A DNA stretch of 64,000 bases from Asparagopsis taxiformis (Eukaryota; Rhodophyta; Florideophyceae; Bonnemaisoniales; Bonnemaisoniaceae). Shown piece by piece: positions 29,897 to 40,102 of the stretch (positions are counted from its first letter, which is position 1; each line of letters starts with the position of its first letter). The position numbers and the translations under genes are program-made. The stretch spans positions 1 through 64,000 of the forward strand of contig JALQPE010001751.1 in the NCBI GenBank assembly GCA_030407315.1, given 5' to 3'. A model generated the notes under the pieces. The model was given only the letters and a program-made list of their open reading frames with translations, did not search any database and was not told the DNA's origin.

Positions 29897-31258
29897 ATGC
29901 TTCCTCTCGCTCCAAACGACGTTATAGAAGTTCAATGGGAACTTCGGCCGTTTGGGAGGAAACGAAAAATTGTGTGGTGGTCTGCAATCGTCAAGGAAAT
30001 TACTCAGGTCAAGACCGAAACAGACCCATTCCTCCATGCATTGCTCGAATACAAAGCTGAATATGGTTTCGACTCTACCCTTTCTCAAGTCAAGATTTCA
30101 GATCGTAACGAGCTCGTCGACAAGGATTCCGGAAGGGTTCTCCCGTGGCGAAGTGGTGAGCTTCGCAGTATGGACTCACCTGCATCCCCAGCAGAGAGAG
30201 ACCCGGACTACGGCATTGACCACACTCGCCACCGCCACCGCGGCATCCTTCAAGATTGCACTGCGGATCAAATGAAGAAGACCATAGCAGAAATGCTGGC
30301 AAGATTGGAAAAGCTGGAGTCAGCTGCCAAACATCCTCTTCCCCCTCCATTCGATTCCAACAGCTCCATGACCTCCTCTGCTCTGACTGTATGTAGCATT
30401 CTGTTTCAGAAGCTTGGTGTGTACACGGACAAGCCCCTCTCCCTCCGGATGACAAAATCCGAGCACTCCAGGGGAATGCGACAAACATCGCAAGAAGAAA
30501 TCAGAGTACAGGCTGACTGCTCCCTTGCTCAATTCCGCACTATTGCCATTCAATGCAAGGCGAAAGAGAATCGTGATGTTCTCTTCCTGCCGTCCTTTGA
30601 GGACATCACCTTTCCCTCTGGAAATGAGTCGGATCTTTCCATCATTTTCCCCACCTTTCAGGCACTATGTGACTCCATAGGTACCTCGCAACACGGGTTC
30701 CAGAAAATATTGGTGAAGAGCAGGGCGGAACGCGATGGAGGCAGCTCATCGATTGTCCGAATTTTAGGAAATCTAGTCGACGTTGACTGCTCTCATGATG
30801 CTCCTTCTTCCGCATTTCTCGTCGGCTCATCTGCTTACGTCCTGTCCAGCCCAGACCAACGTATGACAGTTCTTTGCAGAGACTCCTACGAGTTTGACCA
30901 TGTCAACAATACATTTTTACATCCCCTATGTCTTAGCCAACTATCACAGTCTAGCATCGTGGACTCTTTCCACCTACGTGATAAGGCTACTGTTACTTAT
31001 GGAGCAACGTTTTCGTTACTGTGGAGACGTATTCAGCGCCGAGCTTGTTACAGCACTTTCCAGCCTCTATCAACCGCAGAGACGTTTGGTACACTACATC
31101 TACGCTTACCTTGCTGTATTTTCAGTGGTACTACTATATGCCAGGAGCTTGAAGACATTGGCTATGAGGCTATCTCTCGTCTTGGCTTCAATGCGGATTC
31201 AGACACTACCCACCCACCCTCTCCTCCACCTGCCACCTGCAGTCCGGAGCAAAAATGA
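29897..31258 (+). CDS. Orphan protein with possible Tudor-like N-terminus
   Basis: 453 codons from ATG 29897. I do not recognise the protein. The N-terminus (DVIEVQWELRPFG...KIVWWSAIVKEI, residues 7-35) has the alternating strand and aromatic pattern of a Tudor/SH3-like barrel, which in other proteins reads methylated residues; this is a weak pattern match. A short predicted coiled coil (MKKTIAEMLARLEKLES) follows near residue 125. The rest looks like a mixed alpha/beta globular domain. The tail is Pro/Ser-rich. It is convergent with the gene at 31534-33060 and divergent from the methyltransferase-SET gene, so it may belong to the same unit. Confidence 0.6.
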   Translation: MLPLAPNDVIEVQWELRPFGRKRKIVWWSAIVKEITQVKTETDPFLHALLEYKAEYGFDSTLSQVKISDRNELVDKDSGRVLPWRSGELRSMDSPASPAERDPDYGIDHTRHRHRGILQDCTADQMKKTIAEMLARLEKLESAAKHPLPPPFDSNSSMTSSALTVCSILFQKLGVYTDKPLSLRMTKSEHSRGMRQTSQEEIRVQADCSLAQFRTIAIQCKAKENRDVLFLPSFEDITFPSGNESDLSIIFPTFQALCDSIGTSQHGFQKILVKSRAERDGGSSSIVRILGNLVDVDCSHDAPSSAFLVGSSAYVLSSPDQRMTVLCRDSYEFDHVNNTFLHPLCLSQLSQSSIVDSFHLRDKATVTYGATFSLLWRRIQRRACYSTFQPLSTAETFGTLHLRLPCCIFSGTTICQELEDIGYEAISRLGFNADSDTTHPPSPPPATCSPEQK

Positions 31259-31533
31259 TAAAGCACACCTATCCGTAGTTATCCTGTTCCTGGGTATTCC
31301 ATTCTAGAGCTCCTGTGGCCATCAATTTCTAGTAAAGACGGATACCCTCGCCCCTTCCTACTTCGACTATTCCACTACCTGTCTCTGCGCTGTTCCTTCG
31401 ACTTGACACTATCGTCTGACTGGTTTCCTGATGTCTCGCACCTATCTACTTCCATCTATTACAAAATTCACCTCAACAGAAATTTTATTTCTTCATTCTT
31501 CGTCTACTACACCGAAACTGGTTTCATCCGATA

Positions 31534-33060
31534 CTACTCCCCTTCATTCTCGATTTCATCATCGACGAATACCTTCACATATTCTGCATCTCCTCCGTCC
31601 TCTTCCATAGACCTGAAGCTCTCCTCCAGCACTGATTCCCCCCCATCGTCTACGTTCAGTTCTTCATATCTATCACGCGATATAGTCAAAACCTCCTCAT
31701 TCATGAACCGACTACTCACCCGCTCCCCGGGAAGAAGCAGTTTCACTGCTTCATTGATTTCCCGGATTTGCGCTCCTTCCACCTCTGTTCCACTTTGAAA
31801 TTTCAAAATCGTTCGGAACCCGTATGCAAGTATGTAGATGAATTGCAAGGAGTATTCTGAACGTCGCAGGAACATGTTCTTATCAGAACATTGCGTGTAG
31901 GCGACTGCAAAGTTCAGTGCAACCTCTACTAAATTGATCCTCCTAGTCAAAAACCTCTTGTCCGGTTCTCCAATTATTTGAACTTCGTACTCGACTTTGA
32001 ATAGCATTTCTTTTCGCACTGCAATGAAGTCGCGAAGAATCTTCATATTCTTGTCATCCATTGCTGCACGCTCCGCTGCATTCATTTTCCTCTGCGCCGA
32101 GTACAGACTTGGAACTGACTCAATGTCCAGCCCACCGTCGTGCAAATGATGCTCCATTCGGACTGAACCTTGAAACCCACTGTATAGAACGAATCCAAGA
32201 TCTCGGATGAACCGGTTTCGCACATGATCTCTGGACTTGTTCATAAACCCGGTCACTGCTGTGAGTGCCGATTTCGTCACAGTGATGCCTACCTCCTTTC
32301 TGTGCAACGGCCCATTGTCTCCAACCTTTCTTCGCTTCTGCTTTCGAGCGGCCCCATCACTTCCCTCGGACGTCCCATGCATTCCATCCATGCGAGCAGA
32401 GTCCGTTCCGCGAATTGTCTCCTCAATGGTCCCGGTAGTCACATACCCCCGCGCCCTCCACCGTTCGATACCTTCCGACGTTCCATTGGAGCTGGAACGG
32501 TCTCCTCCCTCTCTGAAAGAATTGTTTTGACACGTATTCTTGATTAAAGAGGTCACAACTTGGCAGCGCAATTCAATGTGGTTCCGGCCGGCAAGCGTCC
32601 TATTGAACACATCCTTTCGCTCATTGCTCTGCCTGGCGAACATCAGCGTATTGATTAGCTGGCATCCGTTGAAATGCCTATCCCTCTTATCCACCATTGC
32701 CTTCGTGTACGTTGGAACAACAGCACACAGCACAGCACACACCATTTCGAACGTGAACGATTTCTCCGCATCCTGCGCAATGCGGAGACGTTCCCTGTCC
32801 TTCTCGGAGGCGATCTTCTTCGGATGTCCTTGTCCCTGGCTCAGAAGCCCATCGACGATGCTCTTGACCTCCTGCATATCGGTGTTTAGCATGGAGACAG
32901 TCTTGGCGACATTTCCGAGAGTCTCGCGTAATTGAATGGTGCTCTTCTCGACGGCATCCATTTTATCACTCAGGGCTTTCAACTCTGCAGTGATGTTCGA
33001 AAAGCCCTCACGCGTTATTTCGGAAAATGCGGCGATGCTTACGGAGGTTTCGGGATTCAT
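31534..33060 (-). CDS. Orphan coiled-coil protein
   Basis: 508 codons from ATG at 33060 (the frame opens 18 codons earlier at a GTG). No family recognised. Residues about 8-80 are heptad-like (ITAELKALSDKMDAVEKSTI), suggesting a coiled coil for oligomerisation. Then comes a helical segment (MVCAVLCAVVPTYTKAM), a Ser/Gly/Arg-rich linker containing the basic KQKRRKVG (candidate nuclear signal), a helical C-terminal domain and an acidic tail. No transmembrane segment is convincing. Function unknown; the context suggests cargo of the same mobile island. Confidence 0.6.
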   Translation of the reverse strand: MNPETSVSIAAFSEITREGFSNITAELKALSDKMDAVEKSTIQLRETLGNVAKTVSMLNTDMQEVKSIVDGLLSQGQGHPKKIASEKDRERLRIAQDAEKSFTFEMVCAVLCAVVPTYTKAMVDKRDRHFNGCQLINTLMFARQSNERKDVFNRTLAGRNHIELRCQVVTSLIKNTCQNNSFREGGDRSSSNGTSEGIERWRARGYVTTGTIEETIRGTDSARMDGMHGTSEGSDGAARKQKRRKVGDNGPLHRKEVGITVTKSALTAVTGFMNKSRDHVRNRFIRDLGFVLYSGFQGSVRMEHHLHDGGLDIESVPSLYSAQRKMNAAERAAMDDKNMKILRDFIAVRKEMLFKVEYEVQIIGEPDKRFLTRRINLVEVALNFAVAYTQCSDKNMFLRRSEYSLQFIYILAYGFRTILKFQSGTEVEGAQIREINEAVKLLLPGERVSSRFMNEEVLTISRDRYEELNVDDGGESVLEESFRSMEEDGGDAEYVKVFVDDEIENEGE

Positions 33061-33574
33061 CTTGACCTTGCAATTGGAGTTTGCTAAAAGGAGAATTGCT
33101 TTGAAGGATGTCACGCTTAGTACAGCAGTGTTGTAGCAAATATCATTTCAGTGGATGCATCCATCCTGGTCTACTCTACATAATAATAATGCTTCCCAGT
33201 GCTCCGTAACGGTTATTTTTCATAATTTAGTGGTGGATGGTGCGTATTCTTTCCTTTGCCACCACCCACGTCCTGTGCATACCACACCTCGCTACCAGAC
33301 TGACGTCTCCTACTAGACACTTTCAATGCAAAGATAGATAGGTATAATTTGAAATGCTAAACTCAACATATTATAGCTACTATGTACATTCTCTCCTTAC
33401 GGTGAGACAAACCAGATATGTTCTGTTCTCCCAATCTTCCTTTCTCCAACGTCCTATTCAGCATCTAGCTTCCCCGCACCCAACTATCTGTAAAGCACCA
33501 TCACAATTAATATAGTCGTATACCACACACCATTCCAATATTTACCTTCACACCAACACTATGCTCCATATTTC
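33061..33574. other. Intergenic, nothing recognised
   Basis: AT-rich sequence between the orphan coiled-coil gene and the ACAGTAAAT array. No coding frame or structured repeat is supported. Confidence 0.4.
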
Positions 33575-33945
33575 CTCTAAGTCCACTCCACCAGACAGTG
33601 TTGTCAAACAATGCACGGTACTACCCGCAGACAATACAATTTGCTATCTACACTACTGTCTACAGATTTCCCCAGACAGTGCAGTAATACAGTACAATGT
33701 ATTGTCTCAGACAGTAAAATGTACTGTCTGCACATACTGTCTGGCGGCAACACTTCCGGACAGTAAAATTTACTGTTCTGGACAGTAAATTTTACTGTTT
33801 TTGGTACTGTCCAGATTTCGTGCCAGTTTACTGCTGCAGCAGTATTCTGAAATTTCCAGACAGTAAATTTTACTGTCTCCGCGCACTGTCTTGGCCAGAC
33901 AGTAATTTTTACTGTCTCAGACAGTAAATTTACTGTCTGTTTTCA
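33575..33945. repeat. CAGTAAATTTTACTG palindrome array (left)
   Basis: Roughly ten variably decayed copies of a palindrome centred on CAGACAGTAAATTTTACTGT, spaced irregularly; the best copies lie at about 33775-33800, 33858-33880 and 33898-33942. The same core occurs in the 1.2-kb array at 45235-46405. The array overlaps the end of the truncated ParB gene. Confidence 0.85.
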
Positions 33946-34843
33946 TTCTCAACACCGTAGTGTTGCAGCCATACATGTCTACGGACTGCTTGAAGACATC
34001 GTCGTTGATGTCACGGCCTTCTTTAACGGCCCTTTCCTGTTCCGCAGCGAGAATTTCCTTGGTGAACATGCTCGGTACGGAACTCCAGAACTCAAGCGCT
34101 TTGTTGTTCACAGTCCGGAAGCCTTTCGCAGCAGTCACGTGCTTGTTGATGGCTTGGTAGCCCAGTTTCGATATCGACAACTGGCTGTCCATGATGACCT
34201 GAATGCACTTCCGATTCGGTTCACCTAGCATGTCCTTGGTCGTGAGCAGTTGGACCACAGAACACACTCGGTCTGCCAAAGAAACAAGGGCAACATCATG
34301 TGTGAGTGTGTTTGCTTGAATGGACAGCCCGAGTACTTCAAAAGGTGTGAAGTACTCATCGGAAACTTCTTCTGTCCCTGGGCGCCTGATCAAAGCCACA
34401 TCGATGTTCCTGAATGAAGCAGCATACGGATGTTGCCCTTCCGGGTCTTCACGAATGCACTTCTGGAGAGCCGCAACGCGATGGCCACCATCGATGTAGA
34501 ACGTTTGAAGGGTGGGGGTTGTGCTGCCTTCACTGGGAAGGAGCATTTTGCAGGCAAGGATTCGGGAGATTGAGGAGGTGAATCCTTCCCTCAGGAACTT
34601 CTCCTTCAGCTCAAGCACTCTCCCTTCCCTAATATGACGAGAGAATAGGGGAGGTCTGTGCAAATCCAAGGGAGACAGCCTGTGGTCAGCTTTGGGACAG
34701 TCTGACAACTGAACCTCGGCGGTGACAGAGTTATCGTGACCAGGGCTGCGAGAAGGGGCGCGAGAGCGAGCGGAGGCCCGACCGCGAGTCGAAGCGCGAG
34801 CAGGGGCGGGGGCAGAGGGTTTGGAGCGAGTGCAAGGAGCCAT
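33917..34843 (-). CDS. ParB-like protein, truncated relative (copy C)
   Basis: 308 codons from ATG 34843. A basic Ala/Arg/Ser/Pro N-terminus (RASTRGRASARSRAPSRS) is followed by the ParB-like domain: SPLDLHRPPLFSRHIREGRV, then DGGHRVAAL, then THDVALVSLADRVCSV and DMYGC. Homology with copies A, B and D is co-linear up to DMYGC. There the frame enters the palindrome array, which supplies the last ~10 residues and the stop. The linker and dioxygenase are missing, so this is a 3'-truncated gene whose end was replaced by repeat DNA. It could still make a ParB-only protein. Alternatively it is a pseudogene. Confidence 0.75.
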   Translation of the reverse strand: MAPCTRSKPSAPAPARASTRGRASARSRAPSRSPGHDNSVTAEVQLSDCPKADHRLSPLDLHRPPLFSRHIREGRVLELKEKFLREGFTSSISRILACKMLLPSEGSTTPTLQTFYIDGGHRVAALQKCIREDPEGQHPYAASFRNIDVALIRRPGTEEVSDEYFTPFEVLGLSIQANTLTHDVALVSLADRVCSVVQLLTTKDMLGEPNRKCIQVIMDSQLSISKLGYQAINKHVTAAKGFRTVNNKALEFWSSVPSMFTKEILAAEQERAVKEGRDINDDVFKQSVDMYGCNTTVLRMKTDSKFTV

Positions 34844-35284
34844 TGAAGGATGAGGGAAAGCAGGAATGGAGAGAAGCTTGATTGAGTGTACGACCCCGAT
34901 AACGACGATACAGAGACGATTAAGATAGATTTATTTCGCTACTGCAGTCTGATACGTTTCAACTCTGATTTCAATTTTTTGTTTATTTCTAGACCACTTG
35001 ACTCAGATCAAGAGTAATACTCGAAATTCAGTTAATTTCTGCGGCCAAATACAATCGCTATACGACGAGTTCATACTCAAAGTGGCTAAACAGGTACGAG
35101 TTGGTCATGGTGATTACCCCAAAACCACTCAAGTAATAACTACATAATGCTGAAGTCACATACTTCCCAGCATTTTGCACCAACTCGTGGAGCTGATGCG
35201 TACATACCAAATGCGTCTGTATTCAACATGAACCACGAATAAGTGCGCTTCGGCCAATGAGTGCACTGCACCTGGCTTGAGAAA
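34844..35284. other. Intergenic 5' flank of copy C
   Basis: No gene or clear motif. The promoter of copy C should lie in the first few hundred bases. Confidence 0.4.
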
Positions 35285-35545
35285 CTAGGAATAATACCCG
35301 GTATTATTTTGGCCTCCCAAAAGCCAGGTGCACCAACGCCATTGGCCGAGGGTATCCGGCTACCACCGGCCAATGGGGTTGGTGCACTTGGTCTACACCG
35401 ACCCAAAATAATACCCGGTATTATTTTGGCCTCCCAAAAGCCAGGTGCACCAACGCCATTGGCTGAGGTTATCCGGAGTACCCCCAGGCAATGGGGTTGG
35501 TGCACTTGGTCTACACCCACCCAACTTTATACCCGGCCAGACTCC
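35285..35545. repeat. 117-bp direct repeat with ACCGGGTATTAT palindrome
   Basis: Two units start with ATAATACCCGGTATTATTTT at 35291 and 35408, and a decayed third start is at about 35529. Each unit contains an inverted pair, CCAGGTGCACCAACGCCATTGG and its complement, separated by about 25 bases. Related words occur at 39653-39845, on the other side of copy D. Confidence 0.87.
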
Positions 35546-35847
35546 TGTTCTCAGGAACTGAAAATTTTACCGGGGATAGTGAACGATGTAATATAATACC
35601 AGGTTTTACTATCTGCTATCGTTTCTTGCATCTACTGAAGAGGTTTAGAATTTGCAGCTCCTGTAGGTAGAGCTTTCTGTGGAGAATAGCTTTCTGCATG
35701 TGGTGTTTGTTACATTTGTGAAGTTGATATGACTATATAAAGAATCCATGCAGTATCTCTTTTATCATGTTCTATTGGAATTGTGTTTATTACTCTACGG
35801 ATTCATACCCAACTAAGGCTTCAACACGGCTGGACAGATGCCCTTCA
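35546..35847. other. 3' flank of copy D, nothing recognised
   Basis: About 300 bases without a gene. Confidence 0.4.
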
Positions 35848-38800
35848 TCACTTCAATTTCGAATTGCCCTCCCAATGTCCAACGACATATTCTCCTTCTT
35901 CACTTTGATGCTGCTCAGTTTTGAGGAATATGTGAGATCGGATCGGGAACTTGTATTGAAGACCCTTATTGCTCTCAAATCCTTCCTCGTGGTGATAAAC
36001 ATCCCCTCGGCAGACAAGAACAGAATATGGTGGTACTTCACACCTCTTCATTGGAACTCTGTATAACTCTCCGTTGGGATGGGATAAACAGACATGACTG
36101 AAGAGTGCAAGCACGAGGCCGAATCCATCTGCGCCGCTTGACATCATGAAGTAGGATGGCGGAGAAGGGGGACTGTTAACTTCATCGATTCCCACTTCAT
36201 AGTCTGTATGTCCAGCACGAGGTTTAGTCCGCTCTCCAGTCAGCACTAAAGTAGTTCCAGTGCTGGGGAAGGCCATCGGGTCCTTCCCACTAGTCCTCAA
36301 TTCCAAACCTTCCGCACAAATACCTAGACCGAGCTCAACAATCATCTTCTTCCGATAGAGATTATTATTGTTATCCTCGAGTTCATCACATAAGCTCTTC
36401 CGCTTTGTTATAAAGATTCCTCTGCCCTTCTCACCTTCTTCATCAGAGTTTTTCCCATCCATCATAGCCATGCACCACGGTGTCCAGTCCGGATCTCTGC
36501 GGGTGTCACCGGATTCAGAGTTCTTCTTGGCATCCTCGAGACGTTCCTCAAACAACGCAGAAAAATGAAGGAGCAGTTCGTGGATCGCATCTGCAGTTGT
36601 AGAAGACTTGAATATTCCGTCCAGAATTGTAAACCCAACCAAGTCTATTTCATTTCGTTTCTCTCGGAAATAAGCCCTCAAGAGAAACTCAGCGGAAACA
36701 TTTTGTGCCGAATAGGCACTCGCTGCTGCTTCAGCCACCTCGGCTCGAAGCGTATCGACCAGTTTCCCATTCACATAGTATTTCATTCGACTGTCGGGAT
36801 GAATAATAACAGGCAGTTTCGCTTCTATACCTTCCTCCACATCTTTGTCAGGGACATCATTTTGTTGCCTGTCCGAATACTGACCTCCTTGAACCGCGTG
36901 GACTGCAGCGTCTTTGCCGGATTGCAAATTTGCGTCTTCACGCATCTTTTGCTTCTTCTTCTGCCGCGGCCTGCTGGTATCCTCTCCCACCAGGTCAATA
37001 ACCTCTTGAGGGGTGACATCCACCAATTTCCGTTTGGATCGTAGAATCATTGGCGGCGTCTCCGTATTCCTCGGCTTTGCCTTTAAGGGCACGAAACCAC
37101 TGCTGTGCTTGGCTTTCATCAACTTCCTAGGCGTAGAACTGGTAACAGGTGTTTCCGTGTCCTCCAGCTCAGGTAAAACAGGTAGGCCGACATCCGCTGC
37201 AGATAACATAGCGTCTCCAGTGCCATCACCCTGATTTCGTACACCTTTCATCGGGTCCTCTGTTGTCCTTCCAGAAGAATGTTCGGGACATTCTTCGCGG
37301 ACATCTTTCGTTCCAGACCCATCGCTCTTCCTAGATTCAGGACCTCCTTCACCATCTCGACCAGTTCTTGGATGACCAACTGACATATTCACCGGCGACT
37401 TTCCACCCAGCTCTGGTCTGAGCGTGGCACTTTCGGCTGCCACTGGGCTAGGTGATTGTTGCAGGTCATTTTCATCACCGTGGTCATTTCTTCCTCGATT
37501 TGCACCAGTTGGTTCAAGCTCTTGAGTTCCTACGTTCTTCTGCAACACATCCCCAACTTCACAATCTCCAGGTTTCGAAGAATTGTTCTCGGTTGGCGCA
37601 GTAGGCACTGCGCGGTCCGTTGTAACCTGCTTTGCGCTTTCGGAATCTGCCGCTTTCCCTGTCGCCTCTTCACCAACCTGTGTTGCAGCACCGACCTCAG
37701 CGTTAACACGATCCGATATTTCCAGACTGCCCTGTGTCTGCTGTTGGGTAAGTACATTTGGACTCTGTACTACTATGGTAGTACCACGTCCGAGCGATCA
37801 ATGGCAGCATTTGAAGTATCACCATACGATGCGGATTGTTGTCGTGGTTGAGGTGCAGTATTCCCTTCCAAGGATTTTCGCCTAGTCCGCCTTTCCTGCA
37901 CACCTATTTCAGGCGCGACGGAATGGTCGAGAGAGTCATCCGATAGAATTGGGCCGTTGAAAACCACATAACGGATTTCTTTCATCATAGACCGCGTCAA
38001 TGCTGCACGTATACCTCTCCCAGTTGGTGCGTCGGAAGGATAGAAATCTTTGAGGACAGTCAAAATGCGATATCGTATGGTTTTTCGTGTTCGTCCACCT
38101 GGCTCCGGTACTTCATGTAACTTCCTGAAACATGGATGAGGTGAGGAATGCCAGGAGTTTTCTTTCCGTACAGCTTTCTCAAGTATGTCATATATTTCAC
38201 ACATGCTGTAGCACCACTTTTGTGCGCATGTCTTTAGACTTATACCACCATCTCCTTTCCTACGTTTCCACATCGTCCACATTGCAGTGAGCTCTAGAAT
38301 GACAAGTTTGGTGTCCACCGAAGCTTTTCGAAACGCAGAAGCGAATAGGACGTCCACAGTGCCCACAGTGCATCCCTGCATATTCTTCGAGTCTGGCGGA
38401 CTAGTTTCAGTTGCAAATCGACTTGGGATAGCTGACCAATGTTCGAACGCCGGGTTATTTACGTCTCCGAAGCCCTGCGCAATCGAAACGTACTTCATCA
38501 TGATTCCTTCCTGACAACCTGGAATGACCTTGTTCTCGACTACAACTTTTGTGCACACATTTACCTTCGCCTTCATCAAGCCCTTCATCATCATGAACTT
38601 CATGACCGTACAGACGTGGTCAGCAATAGAAACTTCTATCACGTCATGAGTCTTTTCGTTCAGCTTCTGCGATATTCGCATCACTTCAAGAGGATGAAAC
38701 ATTTCACGGGTTCCAGGTGGTCGGATGAAGTCAACGCTAATGCTCCTCAGTCTCCATCGATCAGCAACTGTCGGTTTGTTTTCCACAATCGACTGCAAAG

Positions 38801-39395
38801 CGCTGATACGATGACCTCCATCAATGCACTGCAGTTTCTTCCGTCCGTCTGACCCCATTGTTTCACAGATGGTCATTCGGGTGCCAGTTTCCAGAAACCC
38901 CTCGGTAGATATTTTGCTGACCAGATCGCGCACTCTGGCCTCCTGCACAAGACGAGAAGTTGATTCCGGTTTGGCAACATCTAGCGGATTGATCATTTTA
39001 GGTTCAGTCCTGCATTCGACAATGTTGATGTCAATCCCCATCACAGACTCTTCTGATGCTTCCATGCCAGCAGGACTCCCCTCGCCTTCACGGACGTTAG
39101 ACCTCTCCCTGTTTTTCGATTTCACCGTCCCAGGAGTAGATGGAAAGCGTAGAGTGTTTTTCCCAGATGGTGATATATCGCCAAGGGTTTTTGCTGCCTC
39201 TATCATGGCAGCGTCTGCTCCCTGAATGGGTGTCTGGCTATCTGCCGTCTCCCTTCCCGCTGCAGACGGAGCCCCTCCATCAGCAGAACCTCCGGAGGGT
39301 GTTTTATCACCGCCTACCGTCGTTGCAAGTCTCTCTGCAACGCTTTCGACGGTATCCTTTGGTTCCGCAGCGCGCTCAGTGTCGCTTCCGGCCAT
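35848..39395 (-). CDS. ParB-like + 2OG-Fe(II) dioxygenase fusion (copy D), one intron proposed
   Basis: ATG at 39395. The first exon (39395-37788, 536 codons) has a Glu/Ser/Gly-rich leader, then the ParB-like domain: PLDVAKPESTSRLV, DGGHRISAL starting at residue 192, THDVIEVSIADHVCTV and NMQGC. The second exon (37740-35848) opens without an ATG, has a long acidic and basic linker, then the oxygenase with HTD at 1047-1049 and second His at 1119 (DVYHHEEG). The 72-residue His-His spacing equals copies A and B. Removing 47 bases (37787-37741, GT...AG) joins the exons in phase 0, giving 1166 residues. Without splicing the first frame stops at 37773, leaving two separate ORFs. Flanked on both sides by repeats with an ACCGGGTATTAT core. 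Substrate unknown; oxidation of a DNA base is inferred from the ParB fusion. Confidence 0.8.
37741..37787 (-). other. Proposed 47-nt intron in copy D
   Basis: On the minus strand it starts GTGGTA and ends CCCAACAG, with TACTTAC eight bases before the AG as a candidate branch site. It contains the in-frame TAG that ends the first ORF, and removal restores the frame in phase 0. A 44-nt alternative starting GTACTACC also fits. The donor is non-standard, so confidence is moderate. Confidence 0.5.
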
Positions 39396-39652
39396 TGCAA
39401 AGATTTGGACGCGTAGAGAAGCCGTTCAGGATAACAAAGATACCTTTTCTCTCCGACTACACGATCAAGAGATATTCCTCTTTCAAGGTGGTATTTGGCG
39501 GGAAACGATCTCCCTACACGTCTAAACGTGAAATATCAGTTATTGATTCACCTTCCACGCGCTCCAATTGTATTCAGCCATCTGTCATTCCTCGACGAAG
39601 GACTTCCCACACACAATTCCTTCGTTCCCAAAACCATCCCATTGCCATGAAT
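39396..39652. other. 5' flank of copy D
   Basis: Short upstream region; no distinct promoter motif recognised. Confidence 0.35.
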
Positions 39653-39845
39653 CATAGTACTCCACTTGTCACTGGAGCCAGAAAACTATACCGGGTATTA
39701 TTTTCCACTTCATTGGCCAGGTGCCGGCTCCCCATTGGCCAGCAGACAGCCATCAGTCACAATACTCCACTTGTCACTGGAGCCAAAAAACTATACCGGG
39801 TATTATTTTCCACTTCATTGGCCAGGTGCCGGCTCTCCATTGGAT
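39653..39845. repeat. 105-bp direct repeat with ACCGGGTATTAT core
   Basis: TACTCCACTTGTCACTGGAG occurs at 39658 and 39763. Each is followed by CTATACCGGGTATTATTTTC and CATTGGCCAGGTGCCGGCTC; the two units are almost identical. The core and the GGCCAGGTGC word are shared with the repeat at 35285-35545, so copy D is bracketed by related repeats. Confidence 0.85.
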
Positions 39846-40102
39846 TATGCGAACTCAACTTTGTGGAACTAGGAGTCCTGCAACTCACGGCTCCATCTCT
39901 AGTACCAATGGCGTCATACGTACGTAAGTGTGAACGCTCTTCGCAAAACACACTTTATTTGTGCGCATGGAACAAAAGCCCACTCTATTCTTCAAACGAC
40001 ATGTACAAATTTTGTATAGCATTTGTTGGAAGACTTGATCAGGACTGCTGCTAAATGAATTACGAAAGTTTACTGATGTATTAAACACTGTGCTGGAACA
40101 CT

